From Arenimonas malthae CC-JY-1 (lineage in GTDB: Bacteria > Pseudomonadota > Gammaproteobacteria > Xanthomonadales > Xanthomonadaceae), in assembly GCF_000747075.1 (NCBI RefSeq), contig NZ_AVCH01000172.1, positions 1 to 64,000 of the forward strand: a DNA stretch of 64,000 nucleotides. The letters are read 5' to 3'. Of this stretch, positions 9,578-22,703 are shown in pieces. The position numbers were made by a program, and so were the translations under genes. A model generated the notes under the pieces. It was not told the DNA's origin and made no database searches. It saw only the letters and a list, made by a program, of their open reading frames with translations. How positions within the stretch are numbered: the first letter of the stretch is position 1; the number at the start of each line of letters is the position of its first letter.

Positions 9578-9918
9578 CCGAAGCGCACGTCGCGCAGCTC
9601 CCAGTGGCCGCCGGCCAGCAGCTTCATGCGGTGCCGGAACACGGTGCCGGGCAGGGAGGTGCTGGCTTCGATCTCGATCGCCAGGTCCTTCTGCTCGCCG
9701 GTGACGCGGGCGGCCGGGTCCGTGGCGCCCAGCGACTCGTCGACGTCGTCGGGCTCGTCTTGCAGGGCGCGCCAGCGTTCGAACAGGGCCGGCGTGCGCA
9801 GCGCGGCCTCGAGTTCGGCGGCCAGGCCCTCGGCGCCGTCGGAGCGGAAGGCCAGGGCCGGCTCGTCGCCGCGCGCGGCGGCCGGGTCGGGCAGGCGGAT
9901 CAGGTATCGGACGGCCAT
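9574..9918 (-). CDS. Conserved hypothetical protein of 114 residues
   Basis: The small cytoplasmic protein has no signal peptide or membrane segment. It begins MAVRYLIRLPDPA, contains an acidic middle (DEPDDVDESLG) and ends HRMKLLAGGHWELRDVRFG, a beta-rich pattern. I do not recognise a family. A GTG directly before the ATG is an alternative start; gggaga lies 5-8 bases upstream. The gene is convergent with ppc, and their stops overlap. It runs divergently from the amidohydrolase at 9995, with about 76 bases between the starts. Confidence 0.6.
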   Translation of the reverse strand: MAVRYLIRLPDPAAARGDEPALAFRSDGAEGLAAELEAALRTPALFERWRALQDEPDDVDESLGATDPAARVTGEQKDLAIEIEASTSLPGTVFRHRMKLLAGGHWELRDVRFG

Positions 9919-9994
9919 CACGGTTTCTCCCTGGCGCCCTCGCGGCGGGCCGCCACCACGCTACCATCGGGGCAACTCAGGGGAGGGTCAAGCA

Positions 9995-11332
9995 ATGACA
10001 TTGAAGAAACTGTGCCTGGCGGCGGCGGTGATGCTGGCGCTGGCGCCGGCGGCGAACGCCGGGAAACTGGCGCTGGTGGGCGGCACCCTGGTGGACGGCA
10101 CGCTGCGCGAGCCGATCCGCGACAGCGTGGTCATCGTCGACGGCGAGCGCATCGTGGCGGTGGGCAGCGTCGGCGACCTGCCGGTGCCGGCCGATGCGGA
10201 AGTGATCTCCACCGAAGGCATGACGGTGATGCCGGGCCTGTGGGACATGCACGTGCACCTGATGATCAACGGCCACGCCGACTACGATTATTGGGACAAG
10301 ACCTACCTCGACAAGCAGCGCGACGTGATCATGCCGGCCTCGGCCGAACAGCTGCTGATGGCGGGCATCACCAGCGCGCGCGACCTGGGCGGCCCGCTCG
10401 AGGACAGCCTGGCGGTGCGCGACGCCATCAACGCCGGCAAGATCCCGGGCCCCACCATGTACATGTCGGGCCCCTTCATCCAGAAGAAACCCTACCCGGG
10501 CACCGAGGCCTTCCGCTGGGGCGTGGATTCGCCCGCCGACGCGCGCGCCAAGGTGCGCCGCCTGGCCGAGGCCGGCGTGGACGTGATCAAGCTCATCGAC
10601 CAGGACCAGATGGCCGAAGCCGAGATCGCCGCCATCGTCGACGAGGCGCACAAGCACCAGCTGCCGGTGATCGCGCATGCGCACCGGCCCGAGGAGGTGC
10701 GGCGCGGCCTGCGCCACGGCGTGGACGGCTTCGAGCACACCGGCTTCGCCGCCGCGCCCGAATTCCCGCCCGACGTGATGGAGGCGCTGAAGGAGCGCAC
10801 CGCCAACATGGCGCTGGGCCCGCTGTTCTGGACGCCCACCGTGGAGGGGCTCTACAACTTCCCCTACACCGTGCGCAACCACGAGTTCATCGACAACGAC
10901 TCCTGGCACCGCGGCCTGCCGCCGGAGATCGTCGCCGACATCCGCAAGTCGCTCGAGCATCCCGAGCGCATCAGTTACTTCCAGCAGACGCCGCAGCGCC
11001 AGCCCACCCTGCGCCGCAAGTTCGAGCAGCTGCGCCAGGCCGGCGTGCTGATGCTGGTGGGCACCGATTCGGGCATCCCGATGAAGTTCCACAGCCAGAG
11101 CACCTGGAACGAGCTGGACGTGTGGGTGAACCAGTTCGGCGTGCCGGCGGTGGACGCGATCCGCGCCGCCACCTACTGGCCGGCCGTGGCCATGCGCGTG
11201 GACGATGAGTACGGCACCGTCACGGAAGGCAAGTACGCCGACATCGTGGCCGTGCGCGGCGACGCGCTGCGGCAGGTGGCCCTGCTGCAGAACATCGACA
11301 TGGTGATCAAACACGGCAAGCGGGTGAAATAA
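9995..11332 (+). CDS. Exported amidohydrolase (imidazolonepropionase-like)
   Basis: The 445-residue protein has a signal peptide (MTLKKLCLAAAVMLALAPAANA) and so should act in the periplasm. After a small beta domain it shows the metal site HVHL within MPGLWDMHVHL. Downstream come the candidate Lys ligand region (VDVIKLIDQD), His residues in IAHAHRPEE and FEHTGF, and the metal Asp in LVGTDSG. This is the subtype that contains secreted prolidase-like and Xaa-Arg dipeptidase enzymes, so the substrate may be a dipeptide, but it cannot be read from sequence. The start is fixed by a strong ribosome site (ggggaggg, 9980-9987). A strong hairpin follows the gene. Confidence 0.88.
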   Translation: MTLKKLCLAAAVMLALAPAANAGKLALVGGTLVDGTLREPIRDSVVIVDGERIVAVGSVGDLPVPADAEVISTEGMTVMPGLWDMHVHLMINGHADYDYWDKTYLDKQRDVIMPASAEQLLMAGITSARDLGGPLEDSLAVRDAINAGKIPGPTMYMSGPFIQKKPYPGTEAFRWGVDSPADARAKVRRLAEAGVDVIKLIDQDQMAEAEIAAIVDEAHKHQLPVIAHAHRPEEVRRGLRHGVDGFEHTGFAAAPEFPPDVMEALKERTANMALGPLFWTPTVEGLYNFPYTVRNHEFIDNDSWHRGLPPEIVADIRKSLEHPERISYFQQTPQRQPTLRRKFEQLRQAGVLMLVGTDSGIPMKFHSQSTWNELDVWVNQFGVPAVDAIRAATYWPAVAMRVDDEYGTVTEGKYADIVAVRGDALRQVALLQNIDMVIKHGKRVK

Positions 11333-11342
11333 GCCCGCGTCG

Positions 11343-11381
11343 GACCACGCCCCGGCGCCGTGGCGCCGGGGCGTGGTCGTT
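11343..11381 (+). terminator. Perfect 17-bp hairpin terminator between convergent amidohydrolase genes
   Basis: Left arm 11343-11359 and right arm 11362-11378 (ggcgccggggcgtggtc) are perfectly complementary and are followed by gttt. It sits 10 bases after the amidohydrolase stop at 11332 and 3 bases before the stop of the convergent fusion gene, so it can end transcription from the left and perhaps from both sides. Confidence 0.75.
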
Positions 11382-14621
<3,240 letters not shown>

Positions 14622-14766
14622 GGACGGCTCCGGTGCAGGAAGGAAAGGCGGGAAATTCCCGATGCTAGGCCAATCATCGCCCGCGCTCCCCCGGCCAGAG
14701 GTAACGGCCGGGTGAAAGCGTGAGCGGCTTGGCAGCTTCGCAGGCCCGCGGCGGCCTTGGCTTGTA

Positions 14767-15714
14767 ATGGCGGCGCGGCTGCCGGACAGTGGCGCCATGC
14801 GCGCCCCCCGACGCCCCCGACTGGCCGTCCCGGCTGCCCTGGCCCTTGGGCCGGGCGCGGCTTTGCCGGCGTTCGCCTCGGCGGGATCGTGGGAGGCGTG
14901 GTCGGCCTGGGGCCTGGTGGGCGCCGCCTTCGGCGTCGCCGCCGCCATCGGCATCTGCGGCTACAACCTGCGCGGCCGGCTCGCCGCGCACGGGCCCTGG
15001 TGGCGGCATGCCCTTGCGACCCTGGCGCTGGTGCTCGCGGCGCCCTTCCTGCTCCGTGTCCAGCCGTGGCTGGTGGCGGCGGCGGCCCTGGGCCTGCTCT
15101 ATTGGGGTCTGTGGCGCGTGCTGCGCCTGACCCGGCACATGCGCCAGGCCTTCGACGAACACGCGCACGCCCGCGCCGAAGCACGCCGCGCCAAGGCCGA
15201 TTCCGAACGCGACGCGCTCACCGGCGTGCTCAACCGCGGCGCCTGGCGTGCGCGGCTCGAGCGCCTGGCCGAGGACACCCAACAGGACGGCCGGCCGCTG
15301 TCGGTGCTGTTCTTCGACATCGACCTGTTCAAGCTCATCAACGACAGCCTGGGCCACCAGGTCGGCGACGACTGCCTGAAGGCCGTGGCCAACACCGTGG
15401 CCGCCGAGCTGCGCGGCGGCGACATCCTGGGCCGCCTGGGCGGCGAGGAATTCGCGGTGGCGCTGCCCGGCGCGCGCCGCATCCACGCCATCGCCGTCGG
15501 CGAGCGCGTGCGCATGGCCGTGCAGAAGCACTGCCAGGTGGTCGGCGAAGAAGTGGTGGAGCTGACCGTCAGCGTCGGCGCCGCCGAATACCTCGGCCCG
15601 GAAGAATCCTTCGACGCCCTGATGGACCGCGCCGACCGCGCCATGTACACGGCCAAGGGCTCGGGCCGGAACATGGTGGTCGCCGACGCCGCCACCCCGC
15701 CCGGCGCGCACTGA
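14767..15714 (+). CDS. Membrane-anchored diguanylate cyclase (GGDEF domain)
   Basis: The 315-residue protein makes cyclic di-GMP from two GTP. Residues about 20-125 hold four or five membrane helices with no recognised sensor domain. A short linker (HMRQAFDEHAHARAEARR) leads into a GGDEF domain, which carries the active-site variant GGEEF, expected to be active, preceded by the substrate/metal Asp in FFDIDLFKLIND. An RGGD inhibitory site lies five residues before GGEEF, so product inhibition is likely. The start is uncertain: ATG 14767 or ATG 14797, and neither has a strong ribosome site. Confidence 0.9.
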   Translation: MAARLPDSGAMRAPRRPRLAVPAALALGPGAALPAFASAGSWEAWSAWGLVGAAFGVAAAIGICGYNLRGRLAAHGPWWRHALATLALVLAAPFLLRVQPWLVAAAALGLLYWGLWRVLRLTRHMRQAFDEHAHARAEARRAKADSERDALTGVLNRGAWRARLERLAEDTQQDGRPLSVLFFDIDLFKLINDSLGHQVGDDCLKAVANTVAAELRGGDILGRLGGEEFAVALPGARRIHAIAVGERVRMAVQKHCQVVGEEVVELTVSVGAAEYLGPEESFDALMDRADRAMYTAKGSGRNMVVADAATPPGAH

Positions 15715-15720
15715 CCGCGA

Positions 15721-16350
15721 TCAGCCGCGGCGCGCGCCTTCGGGCAGCGTGGCCAGGCGCGCCATCTCGTGCGCGTCCAGCAGGCCGGGGTCTTCGAGGA
15801 AGGCGAGCGCGAAGTCGAAGGCGTCGTTGCCCCAGAACACTTCGCCATCCGCCACCAGGGTGGGGATGCCGAACACGCCGGCGGCGATGGCGGCCTCGGT
15901 GTTTTCGCGCAATCGCGCCTTCACGTCCGGCGCTGCGATCGCGGCCGCCACGTCGGCGATGCCCAGGCGCTGGCCCAGCGGCGCCAGCGCGGCGGCGTCG
16001 TCGGCCGCGCGGCCTTCGGCCCAGATCCAGTCGAACACCGCGGTGATGGCTTCCGGCGTGTTGCCCGCCGCCAGGCACAGGCGCAGCGCGGCCAGCGGGT
16101 TGAACGGGTGCGCCGGCGGGAACACCAGCGGCACGCCCTGCAAACGCGCCAGCCAGGTGACGTGGCGGTAGGTGAAAAGCCGCTTGCCGGCGATTTCGGC
16201 CGGGCCCTTCTGGCCGTGGTGGCCCAGCAGGCCGGCCAGCAGCACCGGCCGGAAATCCACCGCGTGCCGCCGCGCCAGCTCGCGCACGCGCGGCCACTGC
16301 AGGTAGGCGAAGGGCGAGATCGGGTCGAAATACCAGGCGATGCGGCTCAT
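15721..16350 (-). CDS. DsbA-fold 2-hydroxychromene-2-carboxylate isomerase family protein
   Basis: The 209-residue cytoplasmic protein has the kappa-class glutathione transferase fold. The N-terminus WYFDPISPFAYLQWPRV is the family signature, with Ser12 in the position that activates glutathione. The C-terminal part FGIPTLVADGEVFWGND holds the cis-Pro loop and the substrate-side Trp/Asn. Family members isomerise hydroxychromene carboxylates in naphthalene degradation or act as general glutathione transferases; no aromatic degradation genes are nearby, so a general conjugation or detoxification role is more likely. It ends 6 bases from the convergent diguanylate cyclase gene. Confidence 0.85.
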   Translation of the reverse strand: MSRIAWYFDPISPFAYLQWPRVRELARRHAVDFRPVLLAGLLGHHGQKGPAEIAGKRLFTYRHVTWLARLQGVPLVFPPAHPFNPLAALRLCLAAGNTPEAITAVFDWIWAEGRAADDAAALAPLGQRLGIADVAAAIAAPDVKARLRENTEAAIAAGVFGIPTLVADGEVFWGNDAFDFALAFLEDPGLLDAHEMARLATLPEGARRG

Positions 16351-16367
16351 GTGGCGTCGGCTCCCGG

Positions 16368-17632
16368 TCAGCCGCCCGGATAGGCGCGGGGCAGGGCGCC
16401 GGCGGGCGCCAGGTAGCGGTCGCGCAGTTCGGTCTGGCGCGAACGCATGGACGCCGGCTTGCCTTCGAACCACACCTGCTCGGCGAACGTCGACACTTCC
16501 AGCGGGTCGCCGCTCCACAGCACCAGGTCGGCCTGCTGGCCCACTTCGATGCGGCCGCGCTGCGACACGCCGAAGGCCTGCGCCGGCACCGAGGTCAGGC
16601 CGGCCAGCGCCGCCTCCCAGGGCAGGCCGTGCGCCACCGCGTTGCCGGCCAGCTGGCGCTGCTTGCGGGCGTTGTGGGTGGCGTCGCCGCGCTGCGAGAA
16701 GCCCACGCGCACGCCGGCCCGGTGCAGGCGCGCGGCGGTTTCCAGGCTCGAGCCCAGGCCGTCGAAATTGCCCGGCAGGTTGGCCAGCGCGTCCACCAGC
16801 ACCACGGCGTTGGCCGCCTTGAGTTCGGCGGCCACGCGCCAGGATTCGGCGCCGCCCACGATCACCGGCACCATGCCGTTCTTCTTCGCGAAGGCCAGCA
16901 CCTGGCGGATGTCGGCGGCGCGGTCGACGTGGAACACCACGCGGCCGCCGCCCAGGTACTTCGCCACCGCCGCGCGGCCGGCGCGCGTGAGCAGGCCGTC
17001 TGGCTGGCCGCTGCGCGCTTCCGCCATCGCCTGCTCGAGCAGCATCCACTGGCCGGCGCGGCTGCCGCCGGAAAGCGGCGAGCTGTCGCTGCCGAGGTTC
17101 ACGAACAGGCTGCGGCTGCCCGGCAGCGCCGCGTCGTAGCGGCCGTCGAGCAGCACCGCGCTGCCCTGGCCGGCCACGAAGCTGCCGCCCGGCAGCGCCG
17201 ACGGCGCCAGCACGGTGAAGGTGATGCCCTCGACGCGGTTCACGCCGATGGCGGCCGAGCGCGGGTTGAAGGCCACGTCCACGTCGAACTCGGGGCGCCA
17301 GGACGACCCCTCGTGCGCCGGCACCATGGCGCCCAGCGCCAGGCCGCCGTCCACGGTGGACGGTTCACCCGACACTTCCTCGATGCCCAGGCCGGTGAGG
17401 CCGCCGAACAGGCCCGGCGTCAGCGGCCGGCCCTTGGCGTCCACCACGGTCACGCCGGCGGGCGCGGCCAGGCCGGGGCCGACGGCGCGCACCACGCCGC
17501 CCTGCACCAGCACGTCGTGGTTCTTTAGGGTGCCGGCGGCGCCGGCGGTGTGCACGGTGGCGTTGCGGACCAGCAGGTCCTGGGCGGCGGCCGGCAGCGC
17601 GGCCAGCAGCGCGATGGCGAGAATCAGGCGCT

Positions 17633-17636
<4 letters not shown>
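16368..17636 (-). CDS. Exported amidohydrolase-like protein lacking the HxH metal site
   Basis: The 422-residue protein carries a signal peptide (MKRLILAIALLAALPAAAQ) and the amidohydrolase fold, including the small beta domain and the C-terminal closing segment GRIEVGQQADLVLWSGDP. At the place where the family has TPGxxDxHxH it reads TPGLFGGLTGLG, so the first two metal ligands are missing. His and Asp residues remain in VVFHVDRAADI and SQRGDATHN. It may be an inactive partner of the neighbouring enzyme or use other chemistry. The start is GTG 17636, supported by a strong aggaggt ribosome site and a GTGA overlap with the upstream gene's stop. Confidence 0.85.
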
Positions 17637-19021
<1,385 letters not shown>

Positions 19022-19159
19022 GTGGTCTCCCCCGGTGAAGCGGCCACCCTAGCCTTGCCCGGCGCGGCTTGCCAAGGGGTCGCGGCCTTGGTTCACCGGC
19101 CGCGTGGCAGAATGGTGACGCAGTACGGATAAAAAGAACAAAACGGAGATCACGACAAG

Positions 19160-19933
19160 ATGAAAGACAAGAACGAAATCGTCAGCAACTGGCTGCCGCG
19201 CTACACCGGCGTTCCGCTCGAGGCCTTCGGCGAGCACATCCTGCTGACCAACTTCGGCGGCTACCTCGACACCTTCGCCCGCCTCACCGGCGCCGAGGTG
19301 CTGGGCCGGGACCGCCCCATGCCCAGCGCCACGTCCGACGGCATCACGCTGATCAACTTCGGCATGGGCAGCGCCAACGCCGCCACGGTGATGGACCTGC
19401 TCTCGGCCATCGGGCCCAAGGCCTGCCTGTTCCTGGGCAAGTGCGGCGGCCTCAAGCGCAAGAACCAGCTGGGCGACCTGGTGCTGCCCATCGCGGCCAT
19501 CCGCGGCGAAGGCACCAGCAACGACTACCTGCCGCCGGAAGTGCCGGCCCTGCCGGCCTTCGCCCTGCAGCGCGCCGTGTCCACCATGATCCGCGACCTC
19601 GGCCACGACTACTGGACCGGCACGGTGTACACCACCAACCGCCGCGTCTGGGAGCACGACGAGGCCTTCAAGGAATACCTGCGCAAGCTGCGCTGCATGG
19701 CCATCGACATGGAAACGGCCACGGTGTTCGCGGCCGGCTTCGCCAACTCGATCCCCTCGGGCGCGCTGCTGCTGGTCTCCGACCAGCCGATGGTGCCCGA
19801 GGGCGTGAAGACCGAAGCCTCGGACCGCAAGGTCACCGAGCACTTCGTCGAGCGCCACATCCAGATCGGCATCGAAGCCCTGCGCCTGATCCGGCGCCAC
19901 GGCAAGTCGGTGAAGCACCTGCGCTTCGACTGA
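19160..19933 (+). CDS. AMP nucleosidase (short form)
   Basis: The 257-residue protein belongs to the phosphorylase/nucleosidase superfamily (PNP_UDP_1). Visible signatures are the glycine-rich LINFGMGSANAATVMDLL and LFLGKCGGLK early on, and AIDMETATVFAAGFA with the ribose-binding Met-Glu pair in the second half, followed by LLVSDQP with the catalytic Asp. The enzyme splits AMP into adenine and ribose 5-phosphate. This is the short form without the N-terminal regulatory domain of E. coli Amn. The start ATG 19160 has a ribosome site (cggaga) at 19145. The gene stands alone between divergent and convergent neighbours. Confidence 0.88.
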   Translation: MKDKNEIVSNWLPRYTGVPLEAFGEHILLTNFGGYLDTFARLTGAEVLGRDRPMPSATSDGITLINFGMGSANAATVMDLLSAIGPKACLFLGKCGGLKRKNQLGDLVLPIAAIRGEGTSNDYLPPEVPALPAFALQRAVSTMIRDLGHDYWTGTVYTTNRRVWEHDEAFKEYLRKLRCMAIDMETATVFAAGFANSIPSGALLLVSDQPMVPEGVKTEASDRKVTEHFVERHIQIGIEALRLIRRHGKSVKHLRFD

Positions 19934-19954
19934 CGCACCGCCCCCCGCGCGCGC

Positions 19955-20890
19955 TCAGTGCGCGTGCGGGTGGTCGTGCTCGTTTTCGTCGTGCGCGTGC
20001 TCGCCGCACACCGGCTGCGCGCAGCGGGCGGCTTCCATCTGCAGCGTGGAATGGCCGATGCCGAAGCGTTCGCGCAGCAGCGCGGACAGGCGCCGGCGCA
20101 GCACGTCGGGGTCCACGCCTTCGGCCACGTCAACGTGCGCGCTCAGCAGCGGCTGCTGGCTGCTGAGCGACCACAGGTGCAGGTCGTGGATGGACGCCAC
20201 GCCGGGTTCGCTTTCCATCGCCGCGCGCACGCCGTCCACCTCGATCCCGTGCGGCACGCCCTCGAGCAGCAGGTGGCCGGCCTCGGACACCAGGTGCCAG
20301 GTGCGCGGCAGCACCCACAGGCCCAGCAGCGCCGCCAGCAGCGGGTCGATCCAGCTCCAGCCGGTGGTCCAGATGGCCAGCGCGCCCAGGATCACCGCCA
20401 CCGACCCGAGCATGTCGGCCCAGACTTCCAGGTAGGCGCCCTTCATGTTCAGGCTCTCGCCGCTGCCGGCCTTGAGCAGGCGCATGGACACCAGGTTCAC
20501 GGCCAGGCCGAGCGTCGCCACCACCAGCATCGTGCCGCTGGCCACCGGGTGCGGCGTGAGGAAACGCCCGACCGCTTCCCACAGGATCCAGCCCGCCAGC
20601 AGGAACAGCAGGGCGCCGTTCGCCAGCGCGCCCAGGGCTTCCATGCGGGCGTAGCCGTAGGTGCGGCGCGCGTCGGGCGGCAGGCGCGCCAGGCGCACGG
20701 CGGCGAGCGCGATGGCTAGCGCCAGCGTGTCAGAACCCATGTGCGCGGCGTCGGAGAGCAGGGCCAGCGAATTGCTGAGCCAGGCGCCCACCAGCTCGGC
20801 GACCAGGAAGGTGATCGTCAGCGCCAGCGCCCAGCGCAGCGGCTTCTCGTGGCGGATGTTGTCCAGCCCGTGCTCGTGCCCGGCGCCCAT
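19955..20890 (-). CDS. Cation diffusion facilitator metal transporter with His-rich tail
   Basis: The 311-residue inner-membrane protein has six helices and a cytoplasmic C-terminal domain, as in CzcD-type zinc/cobalt exporters. The TM2 site is intact: Asp47, His50 and Asp54 in SDAAHMGSD. In TM5 the usual HxxxD is Glu155-x3-Asp159 (YLEVWADMLGS), which may change metal choice. The C-terminus ends in a His/Asp-rich stretch (HAHDENEHDHPHAH) that could bind metal. It is the last gene of a three-gene unit with the DUF3703 protein (1-base gap) and a lipoprotein. Confidence 0.9.
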   Translation of the reverse strand: MGAGHEHGLDNIRHEKPLRWALALTITFLVAELVGAWLSNSLALLSDAAHMGSDTLALAIALAAVRLARLPPDARRTYGYARMEALGALANGALLFLLAGWILWEAVGRFLTPHPVASGTMLVVATLGLAVNLVSMRLLKAGSGESLNMKGAYLEVWADMLGSVAVILGALAIWTTGWSWIDPLLAALLGLWVLPRTWHLVSEAGHLLLEGVPHGIEVDGVRAAMESEPGVASIHDLHLWSLSSQQPLLSAHVDVAEGVDPDVLRRRLSALLRERFGIGHSTLQMEAARCAQPVCGEHAHDENEHDHPHAH

Positions 20891-20891
20891 G

Positions 20892-21233
20892 TCAGCGACG
20901 TTCCTGGTCGAGCAGGGCCTGCAGGTCGGGCGGCACCGGCATGGGTTTCACCGCGCTGACGTTGGCGCCGCCGGTGTTGCCCACCGGCACCCAGAGGCGG
21001 GAGAACAAGGCCGCCGCGACGATGCGCGTGAGCTGGCCGAACACCTCGCGGCGGTCGCGCCGCCGCCAGCCCACGGCCAGCATGCCGACGTGGCTGCGCA
21101 CGTGCAGGCGCGTGGAACGCTGGCCCAGCACGTGGGCGCGTTCGAGGTGGCGGAAGGCGAGGTCGAGGTTTCCCTGCGCGCGCGCGGCCGCGGCGAGGGT
21201 CCATTCGTGCTCGAAAGCGGCGCGGAGCGTCAC
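20892..21233 (-). CDS. DUF3703 family protein
   Basis: The 113-residue cytoplasmic protein shows the typical DUF3703 blocks: HLERAHVLGQRS, the SHVGMLAVGWRRRDRREVFGQ core and the end PVGNTGGANVSAVKPMPVP. Its function is unknown, but this family is often found next to cation efflux genes, as here. The GTG start at 21233 overlaps the upstream lipoprotein stop as GTGA; codons further upstream are inside that gene. The next gene, the CDF transporter, starts one base after this stop, so the three are one operon. Confidence 0.85.
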   Translation of the reverse strand: MTLRAAFEHEWTLAAAARAQGNLDLAFRHLERAHVLGQRSTRLHVRSHVGMLAVGWRRRDRREVFGQLTRIVAAALFSRLWVPVGNTGGANVSAVKPMPVPPDLQALLDQERR

Positions 21234-21571
21234 CAGTTGAAGACGAAGCCCACCACGTCCGGCGCATCCTTGCCTTCGGTGAAGCGCACGCTGCACTCCA
21301 CGATCTGCTTGACCTCGGAGGTCAGGCCGGGCTCGATGGTGATCGGGCCGGTGAGGAAGAACTCGCCGTTGGGCGCGGACTTCATGCTGGCGGCGAGCGC
21401 CGTGGTGTCGAGTTCATAGAGCTTGCCGTCCAGCCGCGACTCGGCTGCGGCCTTGCAGGCCTGCGCAGCGAGTGCGTTGCGGTCGCCGCCGGCCGTGGCG
21501 TCGTCGGCGCCACCGCCACCGCACGCCGAGAGCATCAGGGCCGCGGGGGCCAGTACCAGCCAATTGCGCAT
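21230..21571 (-). CDS. Small lipoprotein of unknown function
   Basis: The 113-residue protein has a lipoprotein signal (MRNWLVLAPAALMLSAC, lipobox LSAC with Cys at 17) followed by a Gly/Asp-rich tether. The mature part has two further cysteines (about residues 37 and 90), a segment GKLYELDTTALAASM and a beta-rich end (SVRFTEGKDAPDVVGFVFNW). I do not recognise the family. ATG 21571 has a strong ribosome site (aggagg, 8 bases upstream). It is the first gene of the unit leading into the DUF3703 protein and the CDF exporter, so a periplasmic part in metal handling is possible but unproven. Confidence 0.7.
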   Translation of the reverse strand: MRNWLVLAPAALMLSACGGGGADDATAGGDRNALAAQACKAAAESRLDGKLYELDTTALAASMKSAPNGEFFLTGPITIEPGLTSEVKQIVECSVRFTEGKDAPDVVGFVFNW

Positions 21572-21711
21572 GTCATCCCTCCTGGTTGCATCACCCGGCC
21601 CTGGCCGTTGGGGGGATAACCGGCGGGGTAGGTTTGTCTTCATGACCAAGTTAGCGCAATTGCTCTAGACGCGCCATCGGCGGCCCGTGAAGGCCGCCGT
21701 AGGGGTTTTCT

Positions 21712-22641
21712 TCAGTACCGGGGCACCGAGGGGTCGATCTGCGCCGACCAGGCGTCGATGCCGCCCTCGACGTTGTACAGGTCGTGGAAACCCAGGCCCC
21801 GGAAGTACTCGGCGGCCTGCCGGCTGGAGTTGCCGTGGTGGCACAGGAAGGCCAGGGGCACGTCCCGGGGCAGGGCCTCCAGGCGTTCGCGGCTCTCCTC
21901 GTCCAGCACCTCGTGCGGGTGCGGGAAGGGGGCGAAGGCGCGGGCCTGGGCCGGGCGCACGTCGACCACGTCGATGGTGCCGGCGATGACGTGGTCGTGC
22001 AGCTGCTGCACCGACATGGATTTCACCGGCGGCGGCGCGTTCGGGTTGTGGATGGCCAGGCCGGCGCCGCGGGCGTCTTCCACCCAGTCGATGCGCAGGC
22101 CGCGGGCGCGCGGCACGCTGGCCAGGTCCAGGTGGAAACGCAGGCCGCCGGCCTCGGCCACCACCTCGTGGCCGCTGGCGGGCTTGAGCTCGAAGCGGGC
22201 GTTGAAGCGCGGGTCCACCGACAGGTGCAGCACCACGCCGTCCTCGGCATTGGCCAGGGCGCGGCCGATGGCTTCGGCGGCGGCCGGGGTCACTTCGATG
22301 GCGGGCGGGGTGCGGTCGGGCGCGGCCAGGCCGAGCGCCTCGTGCAGTTCGCCGCTGTTGAGCATCTGCTCGATGATGTCGCTGCCGCCCAGCAGTTCGC
22401 CGCCGACATAGAGCTGCGGGATGGTCGGCCACTGGCCGTAGAGCTTGATGCCTTCGCGGATTTCCGGGTCGGACAGCACGTCCACGTGGCCGTAGGCGCC
22501 GACCAGGCCGTTGAGGATGCCGGCGGCCTTGGCGGAGAAGCCGCACTGCGGGGCGTTCGGGTTGCCCTTCATGAACAGCACGACGTGGTGCGCCGAGAGG
22601 ATCTGCTCGATGCGCGCGCGGGTTTCGGGGGTGAGGGACAT
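21712..22641 (-). CDS. grxD: Monothiol glutaredoxin - HesB-like - rhodanese triple fusion
   Basis: The 309-residue cytoplasmic protein has three modules. Residues 1-107 form a Grx4-type monothiol glutaredoxin with the active site CGFS at 33-36 and the glutathione-binding WPTIPQLYVGGE. Residues about 112-200 resemble a HesB/IscA iron-sulfur carrier domain but contain no cysteine, so they cannot ligate a cluster in the usual way. Residues about 207-309 form a rhodanese domain with the catalytic loop CHHGNSS (Cys267). GrxD-type proteins carry [2Fe-2S] clusters bound with glutathione; the rhodanese could supply or handle sulfur. This fusion is, to my knowledge, seen in Xanthomonadales, so it is family-typical and not a local accident. 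Confidence 0.9.
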   Translation of the reverse strand: MSLTPETRARIEQILSAHHVVLFMKGNPNAPQCGFSAKAAGILNGLVGAYGHVDVLSDPEIREGIKLYGQWPTIPQLYVGGELLGGSDIIEQMLNSGELHEALGLAAPDRTPPAIEVTPAAAEAIGRALANAEDGVVLHLSVDPRFNARFELKPASGHEVVAEAGGLRFHLDLASVPRARGLRIDWVEDARGAGLAIHNPNAPPPVKSMSVQQLHDHVIAGTIDVVDVRPAQARAFAPFPHPHEVLDEESRERLEALPRDVPLAFLCHHGNSSRQAAEYFRGLGFHDLYNVEGGIDAWSAQIDPSVPRY

Positions 22642-22703
22642 GGCCGGCTCCGGTGGGGATGCGGCCATTTTACCCCCGCACGCCCGGCGCAGCCTGACCC
22701 AGG

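Noticed and set aside
6254-9967. Long open frame of 1237 codons antisense to ppc, and similar long antisense frames at 11373-14723, 27461-29716 and 34577-36013
   Set aside because: They lie opposite strongly supported genes, have His/Arg/Ala/Gly-rich low-complexity products, and arise from third-position GC bias.
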